From Aaosphaeria pasadenensis (Eukaryota > Ascomycota > Dothideomycetes > Pleosporales), in assembly GCA_022813625.1 (NCBI GenBank), contig JAKLMB010000020.1, positions 620,001-684,000 on the forward strand: DNA of 64,000 nucleotides, in the 5' to 3' direction. The translations under genes were made by a program, and so were the position numbers. The notes below the pieces were generated by a model. It was not told the DNA's origin. It searched no databases and was given only the letters and a program-made list of their open reading frames with translations. This document shows positions 47,383 to 59,900 of this stretch, piece by piece (within the stretch, counting starts at the first letter, position 1; the number at the start of each line of letters is the position of its first letter).

Positions 47383-48268
47383 TATGACTAGTTGTTGTGT
47401 TTTTTAGAATATGTTCGAGAAAGAACGTGTACGCCTGCGCTGCAAGCTACTAAAATGGTTCAATAGAAAGGCAAAGACTGAAAAGGCTCAACTAGGAGGC
47501 CGGCTCGAAAGCTAAGAGATGAAGCGAAGAGTGAAAGAAAGGGAATGGAATAGATTGGCGCAAGACCGACACTGTTATGGAGAAGAGATGGGGTGAGAGA
47601 AGTACTGTCGCAGGGACATGTAGTGCTTTATCTACGCATGAAATTGAGCATCCAAGAAAGTGAAGACCCCGTGAAACATTGCTGCCCCCTCGGCTTGGCA
47701 GTCTTCCGTGGGAACGAAGAAGCATCTGCAATAGTGAGCCGATTTTTACTGAGGCACTCAGGCGTGGCGCATGTGTCTGGGGAAATCTGAGAATGCCTGA
47801 GGGCGGATAAGTTTGAGTGGTGTTCGAAGACCGTCGCATCCTGTCGCGCATCTGTTTCGCCTCTCCGCAACTGGCTTAGGCTACCCAATCAGCGACCACC
47901 TCGCCCAGGGTTTGGTCGGAGAAGCCTGAAAAGGGCCTGTGAAAGGGAGAAGTCATCTGCATGAAAAGATAATAACGGCTTTGGCTATCCGAGCACTTCT
48001 TTTTCTTCAAAAGTTCTAACGTCGCCGAGCCGCGAACGCTGTTCTGGTCAGCATCCCGTATCACAGTAATACACAAACATTTCGCCCAAAGAAAATGCTT
48101 ACCGCTCATTGGTCCAGCCCACCAAAATGCGGTCGTGACTCGTCCCCCATGACTTTTGACTTATCTTCTTTGACAATTATTAGAATTGTCGATAATGCTG
48201 CTTTGATGTCCCTCAACGCTACGAAATATGTATCTTCTTAATCCATAGTACTGCCATTCTCAAAGTTC
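47383..48268. other. intergenic
   Basis: Promoter side of the cupredoxin gene and 3' flank of the SMN gene. No supported gene. Confidence 0.6.
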
Positions 48269-49039
48269 CTATTCTTTAGATGCACTTGTCTGTTGATCTG
48301 TGTAAAGACCTGTGTAGTAACCGGCATAGTACCAAGACATCATCAAATTCTTGAGATTTTCATCCTTGACTATATGGACCGTCAGTACATTTCTCCTTTC
48401 GAATAGACGTCTGGGCACCCCCATTGGGCCGCTGTCAAGCCGGAAACTTACCTGTTCCGAGCATAGCCTGTGGCATAGAGGCCATGGAAGCAGCAATGTC
48501 TGTGTGCTGTCGGTCTGTTTCTACTTTGCTTGACGTTTCTTGGTTTGCCGGATCTGCTGCTTCCTGTAGAGGCATAGTCAGTTCGGTTACAAAGAGCGTG
48601 TGGATGAATGTCAAATCGTACCTGTTCCGAGACCTTATCAAAACTTCTGCCGGGTTTACCGTTGGCACGCAGGTCAGCGGTTTCGGGATCGTTGAAGTCC
48701 GCATTGCTGCGTTGATCGACACTGTTTGGCTGTCCATCTGCCTCTTCTATGACATCTTCGCCTTCCCTGTAAATGTCGGTCAGTCTGATTTACTATGAGA
48801 AAGTCAAGAAGAACCATACTCTCTCAATCGTTGGAGTTCTTCCGCACTCAGCACATCTTCCAGGCGCTTGCCTTGCGCTTGAATGCTGTGATACTTCTGC
48901 ACCATATTAGACGATTCTTTTTAGTGGAAGTTGTTTTCAAAGAACGGACCTTGTACTCTGCGACTGCCTCGTCCCAAGAATCAATCAGAGCAGAGTCGTC
49001 CCAAGCATTGTGATCGTCCAGGCTGATGCCAGTTGCCAT
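48269..49039 (-). CDS. survival motor neuron (SMN) homologue, spliceosomal snRNP assembly
   Basis: Predicted 174-residue core of the SMN complex, which loads Sm rings on spliceosomal snRNAs. Exons (minus) are 49039-48950, 48896-48820, 48766-48622, 48563-48452 and 48369-48269. The N-terminus has the Gemin2-binding pattern WDDSALIDSWDEAVAEYKKYH, matching the WDDTALIKAYDKAV of animal SMN. The C-terminus has the YG box, LMMSWYYAGYYTGLY, which mediates oligomerisation. The middle is acidic and disordered. There is no Tudor domain, as in the short S. pombe protein. An in-frame upstream ATG at 49075 is possible. The gene is divergent from NOP15, with 299 bp between the start codons. Confidence 0.9.
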
Positions 49040-49338
49040 GCTATGAACTGCTCCGTAGTCTAGCTTGCGTCCCACCTTTCAACTTCCAGGAAGACGTCGC
49101 GGTGTGGACTCCTTGTTATTTTTGCTCAAAATTCAATGAGCAACGAAAGTTGATAAGGTCAACAATAGGTAGGACAGAGATGCTTCGTAGTAATTGATGG
49201 CGGTCGCTCTAGCCTCCAGGCTTGGTACTCTGCGCTAATGCTGCACTTCGCTGGTCCGAGCTCCTTCACTCGAACTTTTTTTCGCAACCGCAGACATGCC
49301 CACCATCCCACGAACGACTACACATAATTAACTTCGAT

Positions 49339-50919
49339 ATGGCTCCAGAAGATCTCAAGACCAAAAAGCGCAAGGGTAAGCCACCTGGATCTCAATTGCT
49401 TCCAATTACTAACGGTCCCAGGCGCCACTGAGGCTACACCTAAACCCAAGAAACAGAAGAAGGTGGATGAAACGACGACCCTACAGAAGGCCTCCGCAAA
49501 GGCAATGAGCGCCGCCGTCCAGCCGCTCGACGACATTGCAGTCAAAGTCAAGACACCGCGCAAACGGGCCGTTGACTTCTGGGACGAAGACGCCGAGGTC
49601 GCAAAGCAGAAGGAGAAGAAGAAGAGCAAAGCTTCTGCGAATGCCGACGGAGATGACACTGGAAAGAAGTCGAAGAAGGCCAAGGTCGTCGAGGAGACTG
49701 TCGCAGAGGTCACTGTTGAGGATTCGACACCCAAATCAAAGAAAGCCAAGTCTGCCTCTAAGAAGAAGGAAGATGCGGTTGTGGAGGAACCTGCCGATTC
49801 AGAAGACAGCGACGCCGAGAACGAGGACGACCAGACAGCAGCTCTGCTTGCTGGCTTTGAGAGCGACCGCGACGAGGATGACGAAGAAAATGAGGGCGGT
49901 GTCGCTCTCGAGGCTCCCAAGAGTATCCCCGAGAACGCTCGCAAAGCACTGGCTGCCTCCAAAGGCGACGATGATAAGCCCGGTGTTGTCTTTGTTGGGT
50001 ACGCATTTTTTCCCTCAAGTCTACATTCAACAAATTTTTCCAGCTCAGCTAACACTTACCCAGTCGCATCCCCCACGGTTTCTACGAGCCCCAAATGAAG
50101 GCATACTTCAAGCAGTTCGGAAAGGTCAACCAACTCCGCCTATCACGCAGCAAGAAGACCGGCGCCTCAAAGCACTACGCCTTCGTCGAGTTCGCCTCCT
50201 CTGAGGTCGCCGACATCGTGGCTAAGACCATGAACAACTACCTCATGTTCGGCCACATCTTGCAGTGCAAGACTATCCCCGCAGAGCAGGTCCACCCCAA
50301 CCTCTTCGTTGGCGCCAAGGGACGTTTCAAGCGCATGCCGCGAAACAAGATCAACGGAGCGCAGATGGCGCGTGGTGCCGAGAGGGATGTCTGGGAGAAG
50401 AGGGTGGAGAAGGAGAACAAGCGCAGGTCACTCAGGAACAAGGCTCTCAAAGAGCAACTCGGTTACGAGTACTCAGCGCCTCAGGTGAAGGCTGTAGCCA
50501 CTGTTCCCAAGAAGGCGATCACTTCCGGCGACGCAGCTGCACAGCAATTGCTACTCGAGGCACCGGCCGGTGAGGTCACGATCCTCGAGACGGAATCGCA
50601 TCCAAACGGCGTGACAGTCACTGAGACCGTCAAGGCCAAGAAGTCAAAGAAGGGCGCAAAGGGAAAGGCCGAGACTGATGCTGCCCCGGCGACCGCCGAG
50701 GTCGTTGAGGTCACCGAGGCCGTCGAGACCACCACCGAGAAGAAGGGCAAGAAGGGAAAGTCCACCACGACTGTAACTGAGACAGAAGAAGTCAAGGCCG
50801 TCCCCGCTGGCAAGGATGAGGTCGTCAAGACCAGGAAGACCAGGAAGTCTCTCGACAACGCCGCTGAGGGCACCACCCCTGAGAAGAGACAAACCAGGTC
50901 AAGGAAAGCTAAGGCTTGA
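49339..50919 (+). CDS. NOP15: nucleolar RRM protein, Nop15/NIFK-like (60S ribosome biogenesis)
   Basis: Predicted 489-residue RNA-binding protein for late pre-60S and ITS2 processing. Exons are 49339-49375, 49422-49998 and 50064-50919. The N-terminal ~200 residues are Lys/Glu/Asp-rich with nuclear-localisation-like KKSKKAK repeats. The single RRM begins at GVVFVGRIPHGFYEPQ (RNP2) and contains KHYAFVEFASSEVA (RNP1), the typical Nop15 arrangement. It is followed by HILQCKTIPAEQVHPNLF and a basic helix-rich tail with KNKINGAQM-like and RRSLRNKALKEQLG segments. The C-terminal third is low-complexity Lys/Glu/Val/Thr repeats ending TRSRKAKA, much longer than yeast Nop15 (220 residues). The bipartite charged arms are probably nucleolar retention regions (inference). 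Confidence 0.9.
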
Positions 50920-51612
50920 GAAGTACGAATTCCAAAATGCATTGTAATGGTTTAAATTTTGTAGCTGTCTATCTTTCCACATGTTGTTAGATGTGATACC
51001 TTGCTTAAAGGGAACGGCACAATACCGGCGCCAGGGGGTATGTAGCTTATGTTGATGAAAAAAATCTTTTCTTGTGGGTTACCAAAAAATGCGAAAGAAG
51101 AATCTTGCTGAGATCCACGTTATCACTACCATTCCCGCCTTTCTCCGTCCCTTGAAATGACATACAACCGATCAATAAGCGCCACACTCCCACAGCACTC
51201 ACAGACAATTCCCATTTCAAATTCCGGTAGGCTTTTAGCATTACTTAATACACACAGGAAAGAACACCACATCATGTCCAATCATGTGGCTCAAGTAACT
51301 TTTGCAATTCTGCTATATGCCATGAAGAACGGAGGAAAAAAGTCACTGCTCATACATGTATGCTCATTACGCTTCGATGCCTTGCCCGCCATATGTACAC
51401 AAAAACACACGCATAGACCAAGCATAAACTCATATACAAAGACCCCCAGAAAAAGACATGTACAAGAAACCCAGAGACCCAAATCCTGGGCCTTAACGAA
51501 GACACTGATAATGATGACGCCGATGCAATCCGAACTATTTGAAAAGAAGAACAAAACCAAAATGCGCCTTTCCCCATGCTACAATGCAGTTAGACGGATT
51601 TCACAGCGACGG
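50920..51612. other. convergent spacer
   Basis: 3' flanks of NOP15 and the PLC-like gene. The ORFs here have no protein-like character. Confidence 0.6.
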
Positions 51613-53029
51613 CTACAAGAACAACGAGAAAGCGACCGCGACGACGAGGCCGAGGAACGGCGCCGAGGGGCCTGAGAGGACGGGCGCAGCGAGCGACTTG
51701 GTACCGCAGCACTCGCGGTCGTAGGTCACGTTGTTGGCTCTGGCGGCGACCTCGAAGACGGAGCCGTTGAAAGAGCCCTCGTTGTAGTAGTCTACTAGGA
51801 GGAAGTTTGGCGGGCGACCCCAGTCGTCTGGATTTAGCGTCTGAGGTTAGCTTCACTTGTGATTTCGAAGGTTAGGATGAGGGGAGAGTGGACTTACCGG
51901 TGCATCGATTGGATTGGAGACCCAGGCTTCCGGTGCCGTTGAGGCCATTGGTGCCGTTGAGTTGGACGGTGTTTGGTATCAGGAGACTTAATGAGCCGAT
52001 ACTGACTTCGACGTTCAGGTTGTGGTTCGCCATGTAGAGCATCTTTTTAGCCTTCTCGTCGCTGATGCCGTCCGGGCGGTCGATGGTGCAGGGGAAGTTG
52101 ATATCTGTTGGCGAGAAGGGGGTCTCCCACATGTTGTAGAATTCCCAGAGCATGAACGGGACAGCGTCCGTGTCATAGTTGTAGTCGATAAACATGATGA
52201 CTCGCTTGCCGCTGATGATCAATTCACCCAGAGTCGGCCAGTCGTCGACCTCCATGGCTGTCTTGGGCGGCTGGTAGATGTAGGGCATCAGGCCGGACTT
52301 CTCGATCGGGTCGACGTAGTTCTTAGATGTGACCAGCGGATTTCCATTGTCGTCTTTCTTTTCATAATCGTAGTTCCCAACCAGGATAGTGACGACCTCG
52401 AATGGGTTCGACTGTAGCCAACTCGTAACGTCACGGAAGTAGTCCTCGACGGTGCCGGCATCGAGGAGATCGCAGGAGGTGTGACAGTAGTGCAGAGTGC
52501 CGTTAACATCGTGCGTTTGGCCTTGTAGCATCCGGATACCATCGTTTAATTGGGCTGTAACTCCGTACGCCTGGTTCGAGCCGACGTTCCTCTTGACGGC
52601 GAACGGTGAATTGTGGGCACAGACTTCTGTGATATTTGAATATTTCCGCGTACAAAATTCGGGGTAGTTGTTGCAGGGCTGGGTGTTGGATGGTTGAGGT
52701 GCTGCAGAAGTACTGCTTGCAGTTCCGTTCAAAGTCGTCGGCGTGCCACCGACGAGCTGTGTGAGAGTATTGGTTTTGGATGTTGATGACATGGAGGCGG
52801 TGGTATTGGGTGCGCCAGTGCTGACCGATACGCCAGACATGGACATTGTGCCGGTTGCAAAGCTGCTTCCCTCGAAGTCAGAGGGAAGGGTAACTTGCGA
52901 TACCTCGCTGGTCAATCGCCTATCTGAACCAGAGAGTGTTCTGACTTCCTGTGATGATGACGAGTCCTGCGCCATAGCGAACCCGGCCAGCCAGAGGCCT
53001 TGAAGCAGCAGCGTAGTTGTTGTTTTCAT
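51613..53029 (-). CDS. secreted GPI-anchored PLC-like phosphodiesterase
   Basis: Predicted 448 residues. Exons (minus) are 53029-51898 and 51827-51613; the acceptor that keeps DDWGRPPNFLLVDYYN in frame was chosen. It has a signal peptide (MKTTTTLLLQGLWLAGFAMAQ), a Ser/Thr-rich region to about residue 105, then a TIM-barrel PI-PLC-X-like domain: NITEVCAHNSPFAV (candidate catalytic His), LNDGIRMLQGQTHDVN, LHYCHTSCDLLDAG (second His), NPFEVVTILVGNYD, and KRVIMFIDYNYD. Cysteines are frequent, as in an extracellular enzyme. The C-terminus (APFLGLVVAVAFSLFL) is a GPI attachment signal. Family members are found across fungi with poorly known substrates. Phosphatidylinositol cleavage is plausible but unproven. 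Confidence 0.88.
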
Positions 53030-53986
53030 GGTTCCGAGTGCTATATTCCCTTTGGTATGTGATTGTGTTGGTATTCGATGGAAGGGCGGCCACTATGTTA
53101 AAGTTGATTGTTGTTCGGAAATGTCGATCCACTTATTGAACAATACCAATACGGATATAGTGCTACTTATTCGTTCAGTGCCCACGATGAAGCTATTAAT
53201 GTGCAAAGAAGGGTGGGGTGGGTTGGTAGCAAAGACGAGCAACGAGTGAAAGAACAAACTTTTGGAGTAGCAGCAGTTGCTTGCTATCTGAAATGTACGA
53301 AGTGACGACAGCGGAGTAAGGAAAAGGGGACAAGAAAAATAAAAGAAAGATCAAAGGTGGAGTTTCTTTGGGGATGAATCCAAGGATATTCCGGGAGCGG
53401 ATGGCGATCCAGATAGAAAGTTTAGTTTACCCATTATTGAGGGTTGCATCATAGACCCACCCACTACAAGCCCCAAGTGCGCATCCCAAGTCCATCCAAG
53501 TGCTCTAAAGCCTCCAAGTGCCCCCAAGACGCCCCTGGTCAACCTGATAACCTGGTCTCCCCTACTTTTTGGCCCAAGTCAGCACAACAATGCGGAAGAT
53601 CGTTGGCTCCTCAGAGTGGCTTTGAGTGGCTGGAAAGGCTTGTGTGCTGCCAATTCTCCCAGTCAACAAATATTGTCCACGCGTTCTCGACCCGCCAGCA
53701 CCAACTGGCACCACTCGCGCTGGGGCTCAGAAGAACTCAATCACTAAAGAAATGTCGGTGGGGAATTGTCAACCATTTTTATGCTATGCACGCTAAGGGC
53801 CACGTCCATTTACGATTGTTGAGAAAGTAAACCTCTATCGTTATTATGATAATCCATTTCTTGGGGTTATTTACACATTACAAGACGTTCACATCCAATC
53901 CACACCAATGCATCCCATTTAGTGCATACTGGTATTCCATACAGATAGTATTACATACTTTAAGCTCACAAGCGATATAATAATCG
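53030..53986. other. intergenic
   Basis: Promoter of the PLC-like gene. It contains a degenerate CCAAGTG-type cluster (about 53463-53540). No supported gene. Confidence 0.55.
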
Positions 53987-54669
53987 TTACTCGAAGAAGT
54001 TTGCAATGCGGCTCTTCCCTTCCATGTTCTGTATCTCCTGCTTCATCGCATCTATCCGGTAATTCCTGAACGCCTTCTCGATGCGCTCCCTCGCTTGAGG
54101 ATCTTTGGCAATTGTGCGTGATGCCGACGCAGTCCCGCTCAGCAGACCTGCCTCTCCACCGAGAAAGAGCCCTCCCAAAGAAAAGAAGAAATATGACGCG
54201 GCATCCGCCCACTTGGATGGCTTGATCTGCTCCGTGATGTCGGGTACCGGCTCTGTTGCAGATCAGATATGTGCACTCCACTCACAACCACCAAATATCA
54301 GCTCTGCGCCTAGGGCAAAGCAAACTTACGAGTTCGTCCGTCCGCGAATTTGATCTCCACCGGCTTCTCCATGGCTCGGAATGCATTGAAGTACGCAAGC
54401 CTCATGTTGCGCAATCGAAAGGCGCAGTACACGCCGAGTCCCAGGCCGAGCAGTGAACCAATGCCTGCATGTTGTGACACTTTTCCACCTGCACTCTTCA
54501 AGGTGTCACGATCGGATTGATTTAAGCTGACTTCTGTTAATTATGTACTACCCTTCTGCTTCTAGAAGGGATTGTGCGAGGCGACTTACTCATGTTGAAG
54601 GTGCTCTTCCGCGAGGCGACGGAGATCGGCACTTCGCTTGTCTCTGAAAGCAGCCAGTGATTCGGACAT
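53987..54669 (-). CDS. conserved fungal two-transmembrane protein, unknown function
   Basis: Predicted 180 residues; not assigned to a named family. Exons (minus) are 54669-54590, 54526-54330 and 54252-53987. It starts MSESLAAFRDKRSADLRRLA (amphipathic helix). A first hydrophobic segment is GIGSLLGLGLGVYCAFRLRN, followed by the conserved-looking MRLAYFNAFRAMEKPVEIKF. A second glycine-rich segment is AASYFFFSLGGLFLGGEAGL. The C-terminus is a basic helix (RERIEKAFRNYRIDAMKQEI). I recall similar predicted proteins in other filamentous ascomycetes but not a function. An organellar membrane location (mitochondria or ER) is a guess from the Gly-rich helices. Confidence 0.8.
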
Positions 54670-55229
54670 GATGGATTATTACTATTCGAGGGATATGTAA
54701 ATGTTTGAGATATCAATTGGATTGGGAAAGTGAATAAGTATCTTGATCTCCAAGAATGGAACCGAAGGATTTCAACAGGCTTTAAAATTGAGGTACCTTC
54801 AGGTCGAGCTCGAGAAGCTTCCTCGTAACTATGTCGTCACATCCCGCAGCCTCCGGCCGCTACCGGTAGTACCACCTCTCGCCGTTAATGATTCGCCGAA
54901 TACTCGGAACAAGCGTGATACAATCCAATCTTGGTCAAACTATTCTCGGTTCTATCAGTCAATTATCTAAGATCCAGGGGCATCGGCGTTTATCTGGAGT
55001 TCTCTCGTCTGCTGACTGGAGCCATCCGCCTATATGCGTAGTCTTCTGAACATTCCTGATACTGCTTGTAGTATCCAGCAGCAAGAACTGTTGACTACCT
55101 GCACGTATGTGTTATCGAGTATGACCAAAGACAGGGTCTATTATTTACGCTGTCGAATGCACTCGGAAAATGCACAACCCTACGATCGACTCCTTGACAG
55201 CCGTCTACTGATTTCAAGCATGCCGAGAT
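54670..55229. other. intergenic
   Basis: Promoter of the two-TM protein gene and 3' flank of the EthD-like gene. No supported gene. Confidence 0.6.
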
Positions 55230-56028
55230 TTAACTTCTAGCTACCTTCCCAAAAACCTTGACTTTCTCATAAATCGCAGCATCAATGGCCTTCGCTTCAC
55301 TCATACACTTCTTAGTCCAATCCGTAATCGGGTCCAAAGGAGCCACGTCCTGGCCTAGTTTATGTCCCTCGCCAAACTCATGGATGGCCAAGAACGACAT
55401 ACGTTGAGAATCTTTCCCATCAGGCCGGTACTGAGTTAACAAACTGTAACGCACCGTGCGTTTCCATCCCGGTTGCTCGGACATCTGTTGGTTGTGTTCC
55501 TCCTGATACCATGCCTCCAGATCAGCTTCGCCGCCTGGTTGTGTTTCCATGGCTGCATATATGATTGTTGTAGTTGCATCTATTGGAGTTTAGATCACAA
55601 TCGTCAATGCAGTGTGTACATTAGGGAAAGCATTGAAATGGAGACCTACTCTCGGGGTGCTCGACATTCTGATAGACCTGTGCCAATGAGAAGATCCTCG
55701 ACTCAAATTCCACAAAGTCCTCGACAGGCCCGTTTGTTGGGAAAGTCTCGCTGGTCCTTGGCACTTCCTGAAGCTTGCCAGCTAGGAGAGGTGCTAAATC
55801 GGGCACATTGTAGACTATCATGTGCTGCTTATCGTACGCTAGATTGGCGGCCTTGTATCTCCTTACAGACTCCACAACTCCGGTCTCGATGAGCGCGGGG
55901 GTATACACATTGTCGAGGAACTGCAGAAGGGTGTCTTCTGCGAGTTGCGATGATTGCGGGATGGAGACAAAAGTCTGTAAGATGCCGGGTCCCGACAATT
56001 GTGGTGGTGATCCGCTAGCAGAAGACAT
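55230..56028 (-). CDS. EthD-like dimeric alpha-beta-barrel protein (two modules)
   Basis: Predicted 242 residues, cytosolic, no signal peptide. Exons (minus) are 56028-55650 and 55579-55230. The order is two similar ferredoxin-fold halves: first ILQTFVSIPQSSQLAEDTLLQFLDNVYTP and HMIVYNVPDLAPL, then TTIIYAAMETQPGGEADLEAW, the YQEEHNQQMSEQPGWKRTVRY core and MSFLAIHEFGEG. Such EthD-type pairs occur in fungal catabolic or secondary-metabolite loci, but here the neighbours are unrelated. No catalytic residues are diagnostic, so the substrate is unknown. The family assignment is based on pattern, not on a search. Confidence 0.7.
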
Positions 56029-58351
56029 TGGAGCTCACTCTGCTGGCTATCGATAATGTATGTATGTATGCAAGTTCTCGACGCAAAAGGGCCGGCTTTG
56101 ATGCGAAATCAACAGTAGTTATCCCTACAGCTTACGTCTTCTTGTAAGTCTTACAGTGTGATATACTCCGCATGCTACCCGGATTAGGATAGGCTGTCGT
56201 TTACCGTTGCTATACTAGTCCCAACACAGTGTGATAAACATATATCACCCCGGATTATGACCCCTAATTGGTTTTCTGAATGAATAAATAAACATTTCGA
56301 ACTTGGGGTTGGAATTGTGACCATTTCCTCACGAGGCTGACATTCTGGGGACAACATTTGTGTGATTCGTCCTTTCGATCAAACTTTTCAGCTTGCTCCT
56401 GGCCCGTTACGCCCAACGGTCATCGATGATCGTCCAAGGCTTTCTCATGGCACATTTGATTACTTCAACTCCTGCTCTAGACTTGAAATGCCAGTATTGT
56501 ATGTACCACCGCTCTTTATGAAAGTGATGGATCTACAGGGAGGCAGTATGCAATTCGTTCTACGCCTACGCCTCGCTCCTACAGCTGCTCACGGAGCCAT
56601 GAATAGCTAGTCAGCTCTGTTGCCAATATCATCATTGAGGTCATACTTGTGCAAGAGCTAGATTAATTCCCTTCTAAAACGCCATCGTGGTGGACAATCG
56701 TTATCTCAATCAGTGTTGGCCAGTGGGGCCACGCGACATACAAGAGGCTTCCCTGTCACTATTTCCGGGTACACCCCTTACGATGAGTGACCCAAGATTT
56801 GCGAGGAACGAGGAGGATCATTGTCTGTTGTTGGCGTATTGGCGTGTTGGAACCAAACATAGACACAGAGGCCTCTCTAGATTCTGCCTGTCATGCTACT
56901 CTTTGTAAGGGGAAGGGTAATGAAAACTTCGTTGAAGATTGCCGCAATGGGAACATTTAACGGCTATTCTTAGATCAGGTACGGCACAGAAGGACCAAAT
57001 GTCCACTAAATGATGCAATTCATATCTTTTGATCTTACCGAACGGTACACAGACCAAGTCAAGCGTTCGAGGTGCCTGAGTGACAGCGGGTGTGGCTACT
57101 GACTGTAGGTGTGGATCGTCTTCGCTCTGTAGCGCAATAGTTTCGCTCTGTGGAACAAGTCAACAACAACACCATCACCGATCAGTGACTTCTATTTTAA
57201 CCACAAAACCTGACCAGGCCATGTGCGTGGCTGTCTTTGCACTCAAGCCCAACCCAACTGGGAATTGCAAGGGCAAGGGTGCGGATCCTCCAGCCGCGAG
57301 CCATTCGCTCGTTATGTTTGAATAAATGAACATCGCTAAACGCGTCCTGCGCCAGCCCTACGTCGTAACAGTGCGCCATTTCGAATCCGTCCAATGATGC
57401 CCGCTGCGAAGAAATGAAAACAGATAACGCCTGAGCTGATCCTATCCCATGTGAGAGAGCGTTCACTTCCATTAGTTATGCCACAGGCAGGGCGTAATCT
57501 TGTCCAATATGTGCAGCCTTATGGGTGGTGCGGGGCCGGGACGGTGCGAAAAGGCTCCTTCCGTTGGGACGAACGAATGAAGTTATTCTGGCACTTCAGC
57601 TCGTGTGACCGTAAGAATATTGGCAGAGTTGATGGTGAGAAAGAGCGTTGTGAATCGTGATCCAGTGTTCTGTCGCGAGACGGGCCACTTCATCGCCACT
57701 GATATTGAGGCCCACATAACGACTATAGCATCTGTATGACTTTCAGTAAAATGGCCTGCGATACGGCCCTCTTCAGTCCCCAAAGCCATGGTTTCGTCAA
57801 GGAGCATGGAAATTCTGCGCTGATGATCGCCGTTTATGCTTCTCGTTTTCGACGCGCAAAAACGACAAGGCTCTATCTGACCCATAGGCTGACACCTCGT
57901 GCATGTTTCCCACGGCGCGGCAATGATTGGTCGTCAACCTGCAGATGTTTCGAGAGCGCTTAACTTTCTTGCATCCAAATTAAGAGGTAATAAGGGTATA
58001 CCCTGTCCTTCTGTGTAACTATAAGCTCTACTCTTTCATAGAGAGAGTGTGCATGTGTGCTATGCGGCAGTTCATTATTCATGGCTCGGCATGCACTGCT
58101 TACAATCCACCATCAGACGATGTCTCTTGGGCGGTGCTGATCTTTAAAAGAAGAGACAGATTTAAAGACACGGGCGTCATCCTTTGCTGAGGCGTCTGTT
58201 TTCACCACATCATCATCTTCCTCACTCCTCTTCACTTCTGTATTATATCTTTATCCCTCTGCTAGAGTCTCATTGCTGTGCTCTTGCTACTTATTTTTTT
58301 ACACCATCCAAACATCACACGTACCATTAGTTTGAGTTAACGTGCCTCATC
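56029..58351. other. 2.3-kb gene-poor region
   Basis: Contains the EthD-like promoter and the PTH11-like promoter, with CT-rich sequence just upstream of 58352. Two ATG-initiated minus-strand ORFs (57197-57472, 91 residues; 57583-57885, 100 residues) and a plus-strand ORF near 56362-56610 have no recognised features and are not called as genes. Confidence 0.5.
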
Positions 58352-59900
58352 ATGTCTGGACAACAGCCCGTCATCATTTGGCTCAACAGCGTCCTCATGG
58401 TGCTTACCATTGCCGCATTGTGTGCACGGGTTGGACGAAGAATATTTGTTGTTGGTAAATTCGGCGGACATGATTGTATGCTTCACTGTCTATGCTTTCA
58501 ATGGAACATTGCTAACTCTTTACAGCATTGATCACACTGGCTGCAGTATGTTTTACATGGTCAAGAAGTTATCTATTACTAACAAGGTCAAGGTGTCTGC
58601 ATGCATTTTCTCCTCTCTTCAGATGGTTGGTACGTCTACATTGCATCACGAACTCAAGAAAAATCTTCTAATCAATCATTATAGGAACCACATACGGCCT
58701 AGGTCGCCATCAAGATCAAGTCGATCCCTCAAATATGCCCAAGATTGCTAAGGTATATCAAACACATATCCATTACAAAAAAAGCAACATCATCTGACTG
58801 TACTGTTTGGAAATCAGCTCCTATTGGCCTCTAACTGCTTCTACTTTCTCTGCAATTGGGTCGTCAAACACGCCCTCCTCCTCTTCTACACCGAGATCTC
58901 ACGTGAGAAGTCCCATCACTACGCCATCAACTTCATGCATTTCATCGCATTTGGCTTCGGCTCGTCCTCCATCCTCGTGAACATCTTCCAATGCCGTCCA
59001 TTCCGAAAGGCGTGGGCGCCGGAAATATCGGGATACTGCGTGAATATCGACTACTTCCTCTACGCCAACGCGAGCATCATGCTCACGACCGACATCGTCC
59101 TATACGCCATGCCTGTCGTCTTCACAAGGAAGCTGCAGTTGAGGAGGGCCCAGAGGATCGGACTGAACTGCCTCTTCGCATTAGGCGGCCTGTAAGTTGA
59201 ACACCCCGCACACTTACCTCATACCTACAACCACCATACTAACAACCACATCAGCGTCCTGGCAGCCAGCGCCGCAAGAGTGAACGCGGTCCACAAGCTC
59301 GCCGTCGAACCCGATCTATCATGTAAGCCCACCCCACCCTTAACAAACTCCCCATACCAAGCACGAGATCTGACATTCCTCTTCCCAGGGTGGTTCGCCA
59401 ACGCGATGATCTGGTCCGTCCTGGAAAACCACCTCGCCATCGTCGTCGCCTGCGCTCCCAGCGTGAAAGTAATCGCCTTGCTCGCCTTCCCGCGCGTGAC
59501 ATCCTCCATCCGAGGCGTCGTCTCGAAAGTGACGCCCTCGTCCTCGCGCTCCCGGTCCCGCGCCTCGGGCGCCATCGACCTGGAGACTGGATCGATGTCG
59601 ACGACGCGGAAGAGTGACCAACTCAAGCCGACACCGTACAGCACCCCCTTGCCGTCCCCTGCGCTCACTGTCGACACGAGGAAGAGCCGTGCGAGTCGCG
59701 CGAGCGGGGGATTCGCGAAGTGGTTTCGCTCACCGACGAGCCCGAGGGCGCTGGAGAGCGGGGATAGCATCGAGGGGCATGGGTTGGTGTATGCGGAGGA
59801 GTTGAGGAGCGTGCATGTCGAGCATACGATTACGGTGGAGGAGAATAGGAAGAGCCATGACGCTGCGATCGCTGGTGGGGGTACCGTCCATGCGATGTGA
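58352..59900 (+). CDS. PTH11-like/rhodopsin-fold integral membrane protein
   Basis: Predicted 402-residue seven-helix protein of the fungal rhodopsin-domain (PTH11-related, non-CFEM) group. Such proteins are putative surface receptors. Exons are 58352-58475, 58526-58545, 58587-58629, 58685-58752, 58818-59191, 59255-59322 and 59389-59900. Typical motifs: VLTIAALCARVGRRI in helix 1, YGLGRH after helix 2, LLLASNCFYFLCNWVVKHALLLFY, the FQCRPFRKAW motif, YANASIMLTTDIVLYAMPV, and the last pair ending in WFANAMIWSVLENHLAIVVACAPSV. The C-terminal ~115 residues form a Ser/Arg-rich cytosolic tail with possible phosphosites. Intron 2 was placed to keep helix 2 intact; its branch site lies very close to the acceptor, so this junction needs RNA support. 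Confidence 0.88.

Noticed and set aside
51590..51856. Arg/Leu-rich minus-strand ORF near the PLC-like gene end
   Set aside because: Another frame of the true last exon; the chosen acceptor restores NFLLVDYYN and the GPI tail.
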